A stretch of DNA of 8,335 nucleotides from an uncultured Candidatus Saccharibacteria bacterium (GCA_938040655.1 CALHZK010000017.1:1-8335); one strand, 5' to 3'; positions 1 through 7,183 are shown, counted from the stretch's first letter. A program made the numbers and translations. Notes: a model not told the origin generated them from the letters alone.

Positions 1-2
1 AC

Positions 3-62
3 TGGGACTTTGAAGTGCCAGTTCGGCCTCTAGGCCTGGAGCCGCCACACGACGAGGATTGA
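3..62 (+). CDS. Possible 3' end of an unidentified gene (partial)
   Basis: An open frame enters from the left edge and ends at TGA (60-62). It would encode the C-terminal peptide WDFEVPVRPLGLEPPHDED. The acidic, proline-containing tail looks like a normal protein end, and the gene would converge on the minus-strand membrane protein. Only 19 codons are visible, so the family cannot be named and the frame could be open by chance. The opposite strand is also open here (ATG at 74-76 running off the edge, Ser/Gly/Arg-rich product), but it has no ribosome binding site and reads less like a protein. Confidence 0.3.
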   Translation, partial: WDFEVPVRPLGLEPPHDED

Positions 63-173
63 CTTCCCGCGTTCATCGGAGCCGATTTCTCGATAGGCTC
101 GAAGACGGTATCAGTCCAGGCTTACAGGAGCCAGACAGCGATAGCGGTACACAAACCGGTCTCGCCAGCTCGG

Positions 174-704
174 TTAGTTGACCAGCGTCTCTTTCACTCG
201 ACGAGAGACGAAGAAGTAGCTGATCAAGAGACCGCCGACGACAATGGTAGTTACGACCGAGCCAAGCAGTTGTGGTAGCGAGCCGGGGCCGCGCCCACTG
301 TAGGACGACGAGGCGACTGAAAATACCGTAATACTCTTGATCAAGAGAAACAGTGTATTCGCAAGATACGTACCGGCCGCAAACCACTTGCCGAGCTTTT
401 TCTGCATTGTAATAAAGGCGACGGCCAGCAGCGCCAGTGTCGCGATAATCGGCGAAAAGATCATTGTCACCACTGCCACCGGGTCACTCAGATGATTAAG
501 CGAGCCAAAAAAGCTATTAATATAGCCGAGTGATAGCAGCACCAAGATAACCACAAAGAACTGTAGCCAGCCTTGTACCCCTTTGAGCGACTTCGCAGCC
601 AGGACGTATTGCACCGGCTGAGTACCCGACTGGGCAAAATATTGCTGATCAGCCTGCTGCGTTATTACCGGTGATTGATCGTGAGTTGGTTGCGTCTTTG
701 TCAT
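174..704 (-). CDS. DUF2569-like four-helix membrane protein
   Basis: A 176-residue integral membrane protein of unknown function. Residues 1-38 are a polar, Gln-rich, presumably cytoplasmic tail. Four hydrophobic helices follow at about 46-66, 76-99, 108-128 and 146-166. A KGVQGW motif (41-46) opens helix 1, and the protein ends ISYFFVSRRVKETLVN (161-176). A Gly-Trp before the first helix and a terminal YF-x-x-S-(K/R)RVK-x-T signature are what I remember of the DUF2569 family, so I assign it there with moderate confidence; the match is from memory. The start is well supported: AAAGGAGAT lies at about 711-719 on the minus strand, six bases from the ATG. The gene has its own extended -10 promoter 71 bp after rarA, so it need not be co-transcribed with rarA. 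The stop is TAA. No enzymatic or transport residues stand out. Confidence 0.8.
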   Translation of the reverse strand: MTKTQPTHDQSPVITQQADQQYFAQSGTQPVQYVLAAKSLKGVQGWLQFFVVILVLLSLGYINSFFGSLNHLSDPVAVVTMIFSPIIATLALLAVAFITMQKKLGKWFAAGTYLANTLFLLIKSITVFSVASSSYSGRGPGSLPQLLGSVVTTIVVGGLLISYFFVSRRVKETLVN

Positions 705-737
705 TGTAATATCTCCTTTTGCACCTTCAATATCCCT

Positions 738-746
738 AGTATAGCA
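738..746 (-). promoter_or_regulatory. Extended -10 promoter of the DUF2569-like gene
   Basis: On the minus strand this reads TGCTATACT, an extended -10 (TGnTATAAT-type) with one mismatch in the hexamer. No good -35 lies 16-18 bp upstream, as is common for extended -10 promoters. Transcription would begin near 731, giving a leader of about 27 nt that contains the strong ribosome binding site. Confidence 0.55.
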
Positions 747-775
747 TATTTTACCGCAAGATAGCCTACCTCACC

Positions 776-1963
776 CTACTGCGCGTTGCGAACTTCCTCT
801 GGTAGAAAGCCTTTTTCGGGCTGGAAATTTGCGCGCCACTGGTAGTCTTTGCCATAGCCAAGGTCCTTCATGAGCCTGGTCGGTGCATTTCGCACGTGCA
901 GCGGCACCGGAGCGTCAGCATAGCGCGTAGCGAGCGCTTTGGCGTGATGCATCAGGTCAGTAATTTCGCGCGACTTCGCCGAGCGCGCCAAGGCAACTGC
1001 ACAGTGGTAGAGATTGTAGTTCGCCTCGGGTAAGCCGACCCTCTCAACCGCCTGAAAGGTCGCCACAGCCAACGCCAGAGCACCATTCCCCGCCAGGCCG
1101 ATATCCTCGCTTGCGAAGATAATCATCCGCCGAGCAATAAACTTCGGGTCTTCACCGGCATCGATCATCCGGCTTAGGTAATACAGCGTGGCCTGCACAT
1201 CGCTGCCGCGCATTGATTTGATAAAAGCCGATATGATGTCATAGTGGGCATCGCCAGCCTTGTCGTAGCCTGGCAGCTTTTTTTGAGCAGCCGCCTGGAC
1301 GACCTCTCGTGTGACACTATCTGCCAGATTGAGAGCAAGCTCCAAATTGCCCAACGCCACCCGAGCATCGCCCGCCGATAGCTCAGCCAAATAGTCAAGC
1401 GCCTCTGGTGTCACCTCCTGCTCTGTTTTTTGCAGAATAGTCAACGCCCGCTGCAAGATAGCCAACACCTCCGCCTTACTCAAAGGCTGCAGTACGAGCA
1501 CACGCGTCCGACTGAGCAGCGGTGTAATGACCTCGAAGCTGGGATTTTCGGTAGTCGCACCGATCAGCGTGATCAAACCGCTCTCCACGTGCGGCAAAAA
1601 GGCATCTTGCTGAGCCTTATTGAACCGGTGAATCTCATCGACAAACAGCACTGTGCGTAGACCAAGATTCCAGTTCTGCCGGGCATGTTCGATGACCCGC
1701 TCGACATCCTTCTTCCCGCTCGTCACTGCACTCAGCTCGATAAACTCTGCAGCAACTTCATGAGCAATAATTCGTGCCAAGGTCGTCTTGCCAGTCCCCG
1801 GTGGCCCCCACAAAATCAGACTCACGGGTTGCTTTTTGCGGACAATTTGCCGCAGAATCTCTGCCTCACCCAGTAGGTGCGTCTGGCCAATCACTTCATC
1901 AAGTGTCTGTGGCCGTAAACGCTCCGCCAGCGGCTGCCGTGACTGATGAGTCGTTGCTGACAT
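776..1963 (-). CDS. rarA: Replication-associated recombination protein RarA (MgsA), AAA+ ATPase
   Basis: A 395-residue cytoplasmic AAA+ ATPase of the RarA/MgsA/Mgs1/WRNIP1 family, which acts at stalled replication forks together with single-strand binding protein. The clamp-loader-like core is complete: the N-terminal LAERLRPQTLDEVIGQ (12-27), Walker A GPPGTGKT (53-60), Walker B LFVDEIHRF (106-114), sensor-1 GATTENPSF (135-143), the arginine-finger region LLSRTR (149-154) and sensor-2 GDARVALGNLE (about 198-208). The family-specific C-terminal part carries YDKAGDAHYDIISAFIKSMR, then the SRMIDAGEDP and ASEDIGLA motifs. The end is short: the protein stops at LPEEVRNAQ, whereas E. coli RarA (about 447 residues) and most homologues run on by some 20-40 residues. 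This is a mild C-terminal shortening and the core is intact. The start is the only ATG that includes the conserved N-terminus; the Shine-Dalgarno is weak (a GGGG about 7 nt upstream). Confidence 0.97.
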   Translation of the reverse strand: MSATTHQSRQPLAERLRPQTLDEVIGQTHLLGEAEILRQIVRKKQPVSLILWGPPGTGKTTLARIIAHEVAAEFIELSAVTSGKKDVERVIEHARQNWNLGLRTVLFVDEIHRFNKAQQDAFLPHVESGLITLIGATTENPSFEVITPLLSRTRVLVLQPLSKAEVLAILQRALTILQKTEQEVTPEALDYLAELSAGDARVALGNLELALNLADSVTREVVQAAAQKKLPGYDKAGDAHYDIISAFIKSMRGSDVQATLYYLSRMIDAGEDPKFIARRMIIFASEDIGLAGNGALALAVATFQAVERVGLPEANYNLYHCAVALARSAKSREITDLMHHAKALATRYADAPVPLHVRNAPTRLMKDLGYGKDYQWRANFQPEKGFLPEEVRNAQ

Positions 1964-2005
1964 ATGTAATACCCCGCTCTTATTTCACCTGATAATTCAC
2001 CTTGA

Positions 2006-2014
2006 ATTATAGCA
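2006..2014 (-). promoter_or_regulatory. Extended -10 promoter of rarA
   Basis: On the minus strand this reads TGCTATAAT, a perfect extended -10. The predicted start near 1999 leaves a leader of about 36 nt before the rarA ATG. The position where its -35 would fall (about 2029-2034, AGCCCA on the minus strand, a poor match) overlaps the -10 box of ddl, so the two divergent promoters occupy the same DNA. Confidence 0.65.
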
Positions 2015-2038
2015 AAACTCACCGAGGGTGGGCTATAC
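2010..2038 (+). promoter_or_regulatory. ddl promoter giving a predicted leaderless mRNA
   Basis: The -10 box is TATACT (2033-2038). The element 17 bp upstream, TAGCAA (2010-2015), is a weak -35. Exactly seven bases separate the -10 from the ddl ATG at 2046, which places the transcription start on or next to the A of the start codon. No Shine-Dalgarno lies in range: the GAGGGTGGG at 2024-2032 is too far upstream and would not be in the transcript. The metal-sensor gene has the same arrangement. Confidence 0.55.
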
Positions 2039-2045
2039 TAAAGAA

Positions 2046-3086
2046 ATGAGTCAATATCGTATACTCCTTGCCTTTGGCGGTGAGTCGTCTGAGCACGACG
2101 TTTCGATCCGCTCCGCCCGAACAATCCTATCCGGTCTGTCACCTCAGCGCTACCATGTCAGCTTATGCTATATCAACCGCCAAGGTGTGTGGCAGCTGGT
2201 CGAGACGATTGATCAGCATACCGCCGACAATTTACCACAACTCACCCCACAGCTCGGTGGTGGCGCGTTTTTGATTGATGGCACAACTCCGCTCCCTATT
2301 GACGTGATCTTCCCTGCACTTCATGGCGCTCATGGCGAGGACGGGACAGTCCAAGGCGTGGCAGCCCTCTCTCATATCGCATGCGTCGGGCCAAGCGTCC
2401 TCTCGGCGGCGGTCAGTATGGACAAAGACATGACAAAGCGCCTTGCAGCGGCGGCGGGCGTCCCAGTCGTGCCTTGGCGGACGCTCACGCGTCACGACCA
2501 GCAGCCTTCTTTTGAAGAGTTGGCCGAGCAGCTTGGTAGTCCTCTTTTTGTCAAACCCTGCCGTGCTGGGTCATCGATTGGCGTCCACAAAGCTCAAACA
2601 GCCAAAGAGCTGACGCAGGCACTGGCGAGCGCCTTCCAGCAAGACAGTACTGTGCTGATCGAGCAGGCAATTGACGGCCGTGAAATTGAGCTAGCTGTCC
2701 TCGGAAGCAGCGCAGATAGCCGGGTCAGCACCGCCGGAGAGATTATCTCGGGCAGCGATTTTTATGATTATGACAGTAAATACAGTCGCACCAGCCAATC
2801 TCGCATCGCTATCCCGGCAGCGCTCGACCCCACGATACTCGCAGCCCTGCAGGAATACGCCCTGACTGCCTACCGAGCAATCAATGGCCAAGGTATGGCC
2901 CGAGTCGACTTTTTCGTGACGGCCAATAACCGCCTATTTTTGAATGAAATTAACAGTATCCCCGGCTTCACCTCTATCAGCATGTATCCGAAACTATGGC
3001 AGGCCGCCGGAGTACCTCTAGCGTCTCTGCTTGACCAGCTGATCACCCAGGCAACCCTTGCAAATACCCCAGACCCTGGCGTATAG
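2046..3086 (+). CDS. ddl: D-alanine--D-alanine ligase
   Basis: A 346-residue ATP-grasp enzyme that joins two D-alanines with ATP in the cytoplasm, making the dipeptide that MurF adds to the peptidoglycan precursor. Motifs in order: GGESSEHDVS (11-20, with E16 matching the Glu of the catalytic triad), HGAHGEDGTVQG (93-104), the KPCRAGSSIGV loop (170-180, with S177 as triad Ser), YDYDSKY (240-246) and the Mg site built by D288, E301 and N303 in LNEINSIPGFT. The residue before Ser247 is Tyr246; Tyr at this position is the D-Ala-D-Ala, vancomycin-sensitive type, whereas Phe marks D-Ala-D-Lac ligases. The length fits the longer Ddl subgroup. An in-frame GTG at 2028 would put the -10 box inside the gene and add six non-conserved residues, so I take the ATG at 2046, whose product begins directly with the conserved first strand. 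It is divergent from rarA. Confidence 0.97.
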   Translation: MSQYRILLAFGGESSEHDVSIRSARTILSGLSPQRYHVSLCYINRQGVWQLVETIDQHTADNLPQLTPQLGGGAFLIDGTTPLPIDVIFPALHGAHGEDGTVQGVAALSHIACVGPSVLSAAVSMDKDMTKRLAAAAGVPVVPWRTLTRHDQQPSFEELAEQLGSPLFVKPCRAGSSIGVHKAQTAKELTQALASAFQQDSTVLIEQAIDGREIELAVLGSSADSRVSTAGEIISGSDFYDYDSKYSRTSQSRIAIPAALDPTILAALQEYALTAYRAINGQGMARVDFFVTANNRLFLNEINSIPGFTSISMYPKLWQAAGVPLASLLDQLITQATLANTPDPGV

Positions 3087-3087
3087 T
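3058..3087 (+). promoter_or_regulatory. Probable promoter of the slipin gene
   Basis: TTGCAA (3058-3063) and TATAGT (3082-3087) are separated by 18 bp inside the last codons of ddl. Transcription would start near 3094, leaving a leader of about 24 nt that carries the strong AAAGGAGG ribosome binding site at 3106-3113. This would allow the downstream genes to be transcribed without ddl. It is a motif match only; read-through from ddl is also possible. Confidence 0.4.
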
Positions 3088-3117
3088 AAGGGAAAGTTAT
3101 AACCTAAAGGAGGTTTT

Positions 3118-3888
3118 ATGCAACCAGAAGTCTATGCATCGTATGGACTGATCGCGCTTATTGTAATAATCATCATCCTGGGTGTGATGGCAAGCGGTAT
3201 CAGGATCATCAACCAGTATCAGCGCGGCGTCATCCTGACATTTGGTCGCTACACCGGGACGCGTGATCCGGGCTTTCGTCTGATCTTTCCAATCGTCCAG
3301 CAGATCATGCTAGTCGACGTCCGCTCAACACCGATCGATGTGCCAAAACAAGAGGTCATCACCAAAGACAACGTGACTGTTGGCGTTGATGCAGTGGTCT
3401 ATTTCCGAGTCATCAATGCGCCAAAAGCAGTCCTCGAGACTACTAATTATATTTACGCGACGAGCCAATTTGCCCAGGCAGCACTTCGTGATGTCACCGG
3501 TAATGTCGATATGGATGACCTACTAGCCAAGCGTGAAGAAATTTCTCAGCAGATTAAGGAAATCGTCGACGCCGAAACTGACAAATGGGGGATCGACGTC
3601 GAGAACGTCAAGATCCAAAACATCGAGCTACCAGGCGACATGAAGCGGGCTATGGCCAAACAAGCTGAAGCCGAGCGTGAGCGCCGTGCCAACATCATCA
3701 ATGCCGATGGTGAACGAGCTGCCGCTGAAACACTTGCTCAGGCAGCCCACATCCTCGCCAACACCCCTGGTGCGATCAACCTGCGTACGCTCAACACATT
3801 AGAGCGCATCAGCACCGAGCCCAGCCAGAAGACAATGATGCTCTTCCCGGTTGAGCTGATCGATGCTCTACGCGGGATACGAAAATAG
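3118..3888 (+). CDS. SPFH-domain membrane protein, slipin/stomatin family
   Basis: A 256-residue protein with one N-terminal hydrophobic helix (about 10-27) followed at once by a band 7/SPFH domain (about 28-190) and a short helical C-terminal tail. Family signatures are NQYQRGVILTFGRY (32-45), PGFRLIFPI, DVRSTPIDVPKQEVITKDNV and the helix AKQAEAERERRANIINADGE that follows the domain. Such proteins form large membrane-attached oligomers that organise membrane microdomains and often partner with a membrane protease. In many bacteria the slipin gene sits beside nfeD, its usual partner; no nfeD is present in this window, and the next gene is an unrelated large helical protein only 21 bp downstream in the same frame. 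The start is fixed by AAAGGAGG at 3106-3113, four bases before the ATG. The stop is TAG. Confidence 0.95.
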   Translation: MQPEVYASYGLIALIVIIIILGVMASGIRIINQYQRGVILTFGRYTGTRDPGFRLIFPIVQQIMLVDVRSTPIDVPKQEVITKDNVTVGVDAVVYFRVINAPKAVLETTNYIYATSQFAQAALRDVTGNVDMDDLLAKREEISQQIKEIVDAETDKWGIDVENVKIQNIELPGDMKRAMAKQAEAERERRANIINADGERAAAETLAQAAHILANTPGAINLRTLNTLERISTEPSQKTMMLFPVELIDALRGIRK

Positions 3889-3909
3889 TACACACGCTCA
3901 TCACCGCCT

Positions 3910-6426
3910 ATGAGCCCTTACGAACGTTATCCTGATATTGCTCAATCATTACGGGATTGGGGGCTAGAAGATATCCCTAGTCCAGACCTCCCAAAACTCG
4001 CGGAGGCAGCACTGGCGGGTTTCTCGATGGTCCGTCCAACCGGTGAGTGCCTGCCAGGCGCCGCCCGCCGCATCATTGATCATATAGAAGCGTCAGCGGG
4101 TAGCCTCCCTGCTGATCTAGCGGACCACAGTGATCGCCGCAATAGAGAGCGAGCAGATTTCGCGGACGCACTGGCTGCCGGCAAGACTCAGCATATTCTG
4201 GAATCACTCGAGCGCTGTCATGTCAATGAGGCAGCTCGCGCCCTACTGACAAACGGCTCAAGGAAACAAAAAACCTATCTCGAGCGACGCTTAATGTATT
4301 ACGATAAGCTGATCGCTGGCACTCTCAAAAAGCGCTCCGCTGACAGAGAAGACGTCTATATCACCGCACGCCCAGAAGACGTCACAGATAATCTATGGCG
4401 CGACATTGTCCGAGCCAGTATGTTTGACACACCAGAAAGGAGCGCTCTACTGCTTGCCAGACGCCTCGTTCAGGACGCCGAGCTGTCTGGCAGAAGCCAC
4501 AAATCAATCAAAAACCTTCCCGTAATAACTGGTGAGCATTCAGATGTCTCCTTCCTTGCACCAAAGGGCGACCGAGGAAGCGTCGGCGACGTATATCCAG
4601 AGATCGCCACGCTGTATCGTCAAATACACGAAGCTATCGGGCGGGCGCACCCCGAGTACAGCCAAGAAAAACAAGAGCATAGAACTGTCATGCGAGTTGC
4701 CGACTTGATCGCACGGTCCACCGAGTACAACGACCCAGCACGGTCCGAAGCTTCATCGTATCACAGTTCCTTTGCTGAGCAGATCACCTGGGCTCGACTT
4801 GGCAGTCAAGTAAGCGCCCAGCTCCGCGGTATACGCCAAAAAATCGATAGAGCAGCACTTGACAATATTGGCCGGTTCATCGGTAAATCTGGCGATAACC
4901 CCTACTTCGATGCCTACCGGGCAGTCTCCATCGCCGCCGAAAAATTCGAAGCAGAAGAAGACTTCACGATACTCAAAGATTATTTTGCACGCAGCGGCTG
5001 TAGTCTCGGCGCCACCTCAGCGCAGCTCTCGCAGACAACTCCACTCATAGAGCTTTCCTCAGAAAAATTACTCGAGACCTTTATTCGGCAGCGGCAGATA
5101 ATCGAGCGTGCTTACCATCAACGCGCCAGCCTCGCCCAGCAGGCGATCTCACTGCAGTTTGAGCTCTCCGGCGGCCCACATACCCATAATCACGTCGATA
5201 GACCACACGAACGGCCACGGTTGGACTGGATTAATCGCGTACCGCTTGGGCTCATCAAGCGAACGTACCAGGCAATCCATCTCCGCGGCGTCAGCGAAGA
5301 GACCGCGCTTGCCTATGCACTCGCCGAGATGGCATTGCCAGAAGACCATTCCGTCACCCACGAAATAGTCGATGCGATGCGCGACATCACCCATTGCCAA
5401 TACGAGACAGTTCAGCAACTATTCCAAGACCCCGCCCGGCATACTATATCTACCGCTGACAAACTACGCCTTGGCCAAATATCACATGGCAATAATGATA
5501 TCGGTCAGCTCCTCGACATAGGCTACTCTACTGAAGATATTCTTGATCATAGCTGGCTCGTCTCCTTTGGAGACCACGCCAGCATCGCCAAGAATCACCC
5601 ACCGACACTATTTCCGGCCAAAGGCAGCGCCGCCCAGCAGCGCCTCTGGTGCGCCAACAACAGTGCTGCCGATCTGGTAGGAGACTGGCCCAAAAGTACG
5701 GTTGGCCAGCTTATTCTGACACAGCTCCAAAAAGGAACTGGTACCTCTCTTCACTTCGCGTCACGCTGGCTCAATAACTTTCGAATACCTAGAGAAGGTT
5801 TCGACGTACCCGCGGTCAAGAAACTATTGGCGGCAGGCAGCTCTTTGCGGATCAAAGATTTACCAGTGAACCGTTTCTATGACATAAAAATCGAGCAAGA
5901 TTTACTCGCCGCTATTCTGCATGCACCCAAACAGCTTCGCAAGCGATTAGCCCTACCGGTAAAAGAACAAAAGATCACACAGTTATTCTATGATCAGGCC
6001 CATCAATTTGTCTACAGCCTACTGAGCCAGACCTATCAGGATGATCAGTTCAGTATTGATCTCATCCAGCAGCGAGCTGCTGAAGAAGCCGAGCATTTCT
6101 ACCGACAAAATGTCCTGACAAACAATTATCTCCATGTGGCAGAGATGATGCAGGCATACTTTCAAGAAAAGGTTATTGACTTTTTGTCGGCGATAGCCCA
6201 ATACCAATACACACCTACCACAGACCAGCCAATTACATTATTAATCCGCCAGCTGGCCACCTACGGGGCAGCCCGGAAACGCTACGTCAACGATGCGCTA
6301 ACTTGGCTGACAAAACACCCTGAGACACCTCTAAGCCAACTCACAAGTATCTGGGGTAATGACCGCGTAGCTGCCCTGTGTGCTGGAGTACGCGACACCG
6401 CACACGACATCAGGGCGTGGCAGTAG
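3910..6426 (+). CDS. Large helical protein of unknown function (838 aa), possibly the N-terminal part of an amber-split gene
   Basis: I do not recognise this family. The 838-residue product has no signal peptide or membrane segment, is rich in charged residues and reads as almost entirely alpha-helical, with short loops, suggesting an alpha-solenoid or scaffold. A His-rich loop, HTHNHVDRPH, lies at residues 424-433. No Walker, nuclease or protease motif is visible. It starts 21 bp after the slipin stop in the same frame, without a recognisable Shine-Dalgarno, so it is probably expressed with the slipin by read-through or translational coupling. The end is odd: after ...DIRAWQ comes TAG (6424-6426), and the same frame stays open for 16 codons (HKELQSLVDQLEARGL) into the ATG of the next gene. 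Those residues look like continuing helix. The two frames may therefore be one protein of about 1,080 residues interrupted by a nonsense change. The reading frame itself is certain; function is unknown. Confidence 0.85.
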   Translation: MSPYERYPDIAQSLRDWGLEDIPSPDLPKLAEAALAGFSMVRPTGECLPGAARRIIDHIEASAGSLPADLADHSDRRNRERADFADALAAGKTQHILESLERCHVNEAARALLTNGSRKQKTYLERRLMYYDKLIAGTLKKRSADREDVYITARPEDVTDNLWRDIVRASMFDTPERSALLLARRLVQDAELSGRSHKSIKNLPVITGEHSDVSFLAPKGDRGSVGDVYPEIATLYRQIHEAIGRAHPEYSQEKQEHRTVMRVADLIARSTEYNDPARSEASSYHSSFAEQITWARLGSQVSAQLRGIRQKIDRAALDNIGRFIGKSGDNPYFDAYRAVSIAAEKFEAEEDFTILKDYFARSGCSLGATSAQLSQTTPLIELSSEKLLETFIRQRQIIERAYHQRASLAQQAISLQFELSGGPHTHNHVDRPHERPRLDWINRVPLGLIKRTYQAIHLRGVSEETALAYALAEMALPEDHSVTHEIVDAMRDITHCQYETVQQLFQDPARHTISTADKLRLGQISHGNNDIGQLLDIGYSTEDILDHSWLVSFGDHASIAKNHPPTLFPAKGSAAQQRLWCANNSAADLVGDWPKSTVGQLILTQLQKGTGTSLHFASRWLNNFRIPREGFDVPAVKKLLAAGSSLRIKDLPVNRFYDIKIEQDLLAAILHAPKQLRKRLALPVKEQKITQLFYDQAHQFVYSLLSQTYQDDQFSIDLIQQRAAEEAEHFYRQNVLTNNYLHVAEMMQAYFQEKVIDFLSAIAQYQYTPTTDQPITLLIRQLATYGAARKRYVNDALTWLTKHPETPLSQLTSIWGNDRVAALCAGVRDTAHDIRAWQ

Positions 6427-6474
6427 CACAAAGAGCTCCAATCGCTCGTCGATCAGCTTGAAGCACGAGGTCTG

Positions 6475-7158
6475 ATGCCGGACAATTTGACTGGGCAAGA
6501 GCTGTTCTCGACCTATGACAATTGGCAGAAAGAGCTAAGCCGCTGCTACGAAAGCTACTCCGTGATCGAGACTATTTCAAATTATAAGCGATGGCACAAC
6601 CCAGAGTCGCTAGTCCCCGCTGACGTGCTCATTGTGCCCTCTGACCAAGGACTTTACAGGGCAGAAATCTTGGCAAAAGACGACCCTCGCGGCGCAACAA
6701 TCGGCTACGACACTGGCTGCTGCATGACTATCGACGGAATGTCAGAAAGCTGTATCCGCTCTGGTTATCAGCATAAAGAGGCCGGTTTCTTTGTCCTCTA
6801 CACGCCAAAAGGCCGGCTGGCAGCCCAGTCATACTTTTATATCAACCCTGAGTACCCGGATACGCTAGTGCTCGACAGTATCGAAACAAACGAAGGAAGG
6901 AACCTCAAACATATCATTTCCTTATATCAAACCGCTCTGCGAGAGTATATCACCCGTAGACTGGCGACAGACAAAACTTGGTGCATTACCAATGTACAGG
7001 CTGGCATCAGCTTTGGACAGGAAGCGAACGCATTATCGGCGTGTCCTCAGGCTAAACTTATCCCAAGGCCTCACCAAGACGTCTACTCTGACGCAGACGA
7101 TGAGCAGCGGCAGCTCCTCAAGTTGACAACGGAAGAGATCGCGCGCTACCGGTCTTGA
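6475..7158 (+). CDS. Cys-rich protein of unknown function with a possible GNAT-like fold (227 aa)
   Basis: A soluble 227-residue protein whose core has the pattern GYDTGCC...SESC, then GFFVLYTPKGRLAAQSYFY, LVLDSIETNEGR, a helix (ISLYQTALREYI) and, near the end, VYSDADDEQRQLL. The strand-strand-helix order after G-R-L-A-A-Q-S resembles the beta4-beta5-alpha part of GNAT acetyltransferases, and I recall similar Cys-Cys...Ser-Cys plus YSDA modules at the C-termini of large phage and candidate-phyla proteins. Both are memory-based and weak. The closely spaced cysteines could be catalytic or bind metal. It lies in the same frame as the 838-residue gene upstream, after one TAG and 16 open codons. 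A GAGG at 6467-6470, four bases before the ATG, could allow independent or re-initiated translation. Its TGA stop is embedded in the -35 box of the next promoter. It could be a separate subunit or the C-terminal domain of the interrupted protein. Confidence 0.8.
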   Translation: MPDNLTGQELFSTYDNWQKELSRCYESYSVIETISNYKRWHNPESLVPADVLIVPSDQGLYRAEILAKDDPRGATIGYDTGCCMTIDGMSESCIRSGYQHKEAGFFVLYTPKGRLAAQSYFYINPEYPDTLVLDSIETNEGRNLKHIISLYQTALREYITRRLATDKTWCITNVQAGISFGQEANALSACPQAKLIPRPHQDVYSDADDEQRQLLKLTTEEIARYRS

Positions 7159-7183
7159 TAATACCCCTATGGGGTATTATACT
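7155..7183 (+). promoter_or_regulatory. Promoter of the metal-sensor operon
   Basis: TTGATA (7155-7160) and TATACT (7178-7183) are separated by exactly 17 bp; each box matches five of six consensus bases, the best promoter in the window. The -35 overlaps the TGA stop of the preceding gene. The ATG at 7191 follows the -10 by seven bases, so transcription is expected to start at the start codon and give a leaderless mRNA; there is no Shine-Dalgarno. Confidence 0.8.
7161..7177 (+). promoter_or_regulatory. Inverted-repeat operator for the CsoR/RcnR-type repressor
   Basis: ATACCCC-TAT-GGGGTAT is a perfect 7-bp inverted repeat around a 3-bp centre that fills the whole spacer between the -35 and -10 boxes. 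CsoR/RcnR-family repressors are known to bind sites with a run of C/G flanked by A/T, of the TACCCC...GGGGTA kind. The position directly in front of such a gene, where bound protein would block RNA polymerase, points to autorepression relieved by metal. Confidence 0.8.

Noticed and set aside
79..100. GAGCC...GGCTC hairpin as terminator for the convergent genes at the left end
   Set aside because: The stem is only five pairs with a 12-nt loop, and no T-tract follows on either strand.
73..387. Minus-strand frame of 104 codons overlapping the end of the DUF2569-like gene
   Set aside because: It overlaps a well-supported membrane protein in another frame, is Arg/Ser/Leu-rich with no family features, and has no convincing start context.
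1967..1975. GGGGTATTA (minus strand) upstream of rarA, identical to part of the metal-sensor operator region
   Set aside because: Only a half-site is present, without the ATACCCC arm, so chance is the simplest explanation.
2028..2045. Upstream GTG start for ddl
   Set aside because: It would include the TATACT -10 box in the coding region, lacks a Shine-Dalgarno and adds residues absent from the conserved N-terminus.
3064..3084. ATACCCC followed by GCGTAT near the end of ddl as a second metal-sensor operator
   Set aside because: There is no GGGGTAT arm; symmetry is poor and the sequence lies in ddl coding DNA.
5149..5418. Antisense and out-of-frame ORFs inside the 838-residue gene
   Set aside because: They lack ribosome binding sites and family features and are explained as shadows of the long plus-strand frame.
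6424..6426. TAG recoded as an amino acid genome-wide
   Set aside because: TAG ends rarA, ddl, the slipin and the DUF4396 gene at places that match family ends closely enough, so it functions as a normal stop here.
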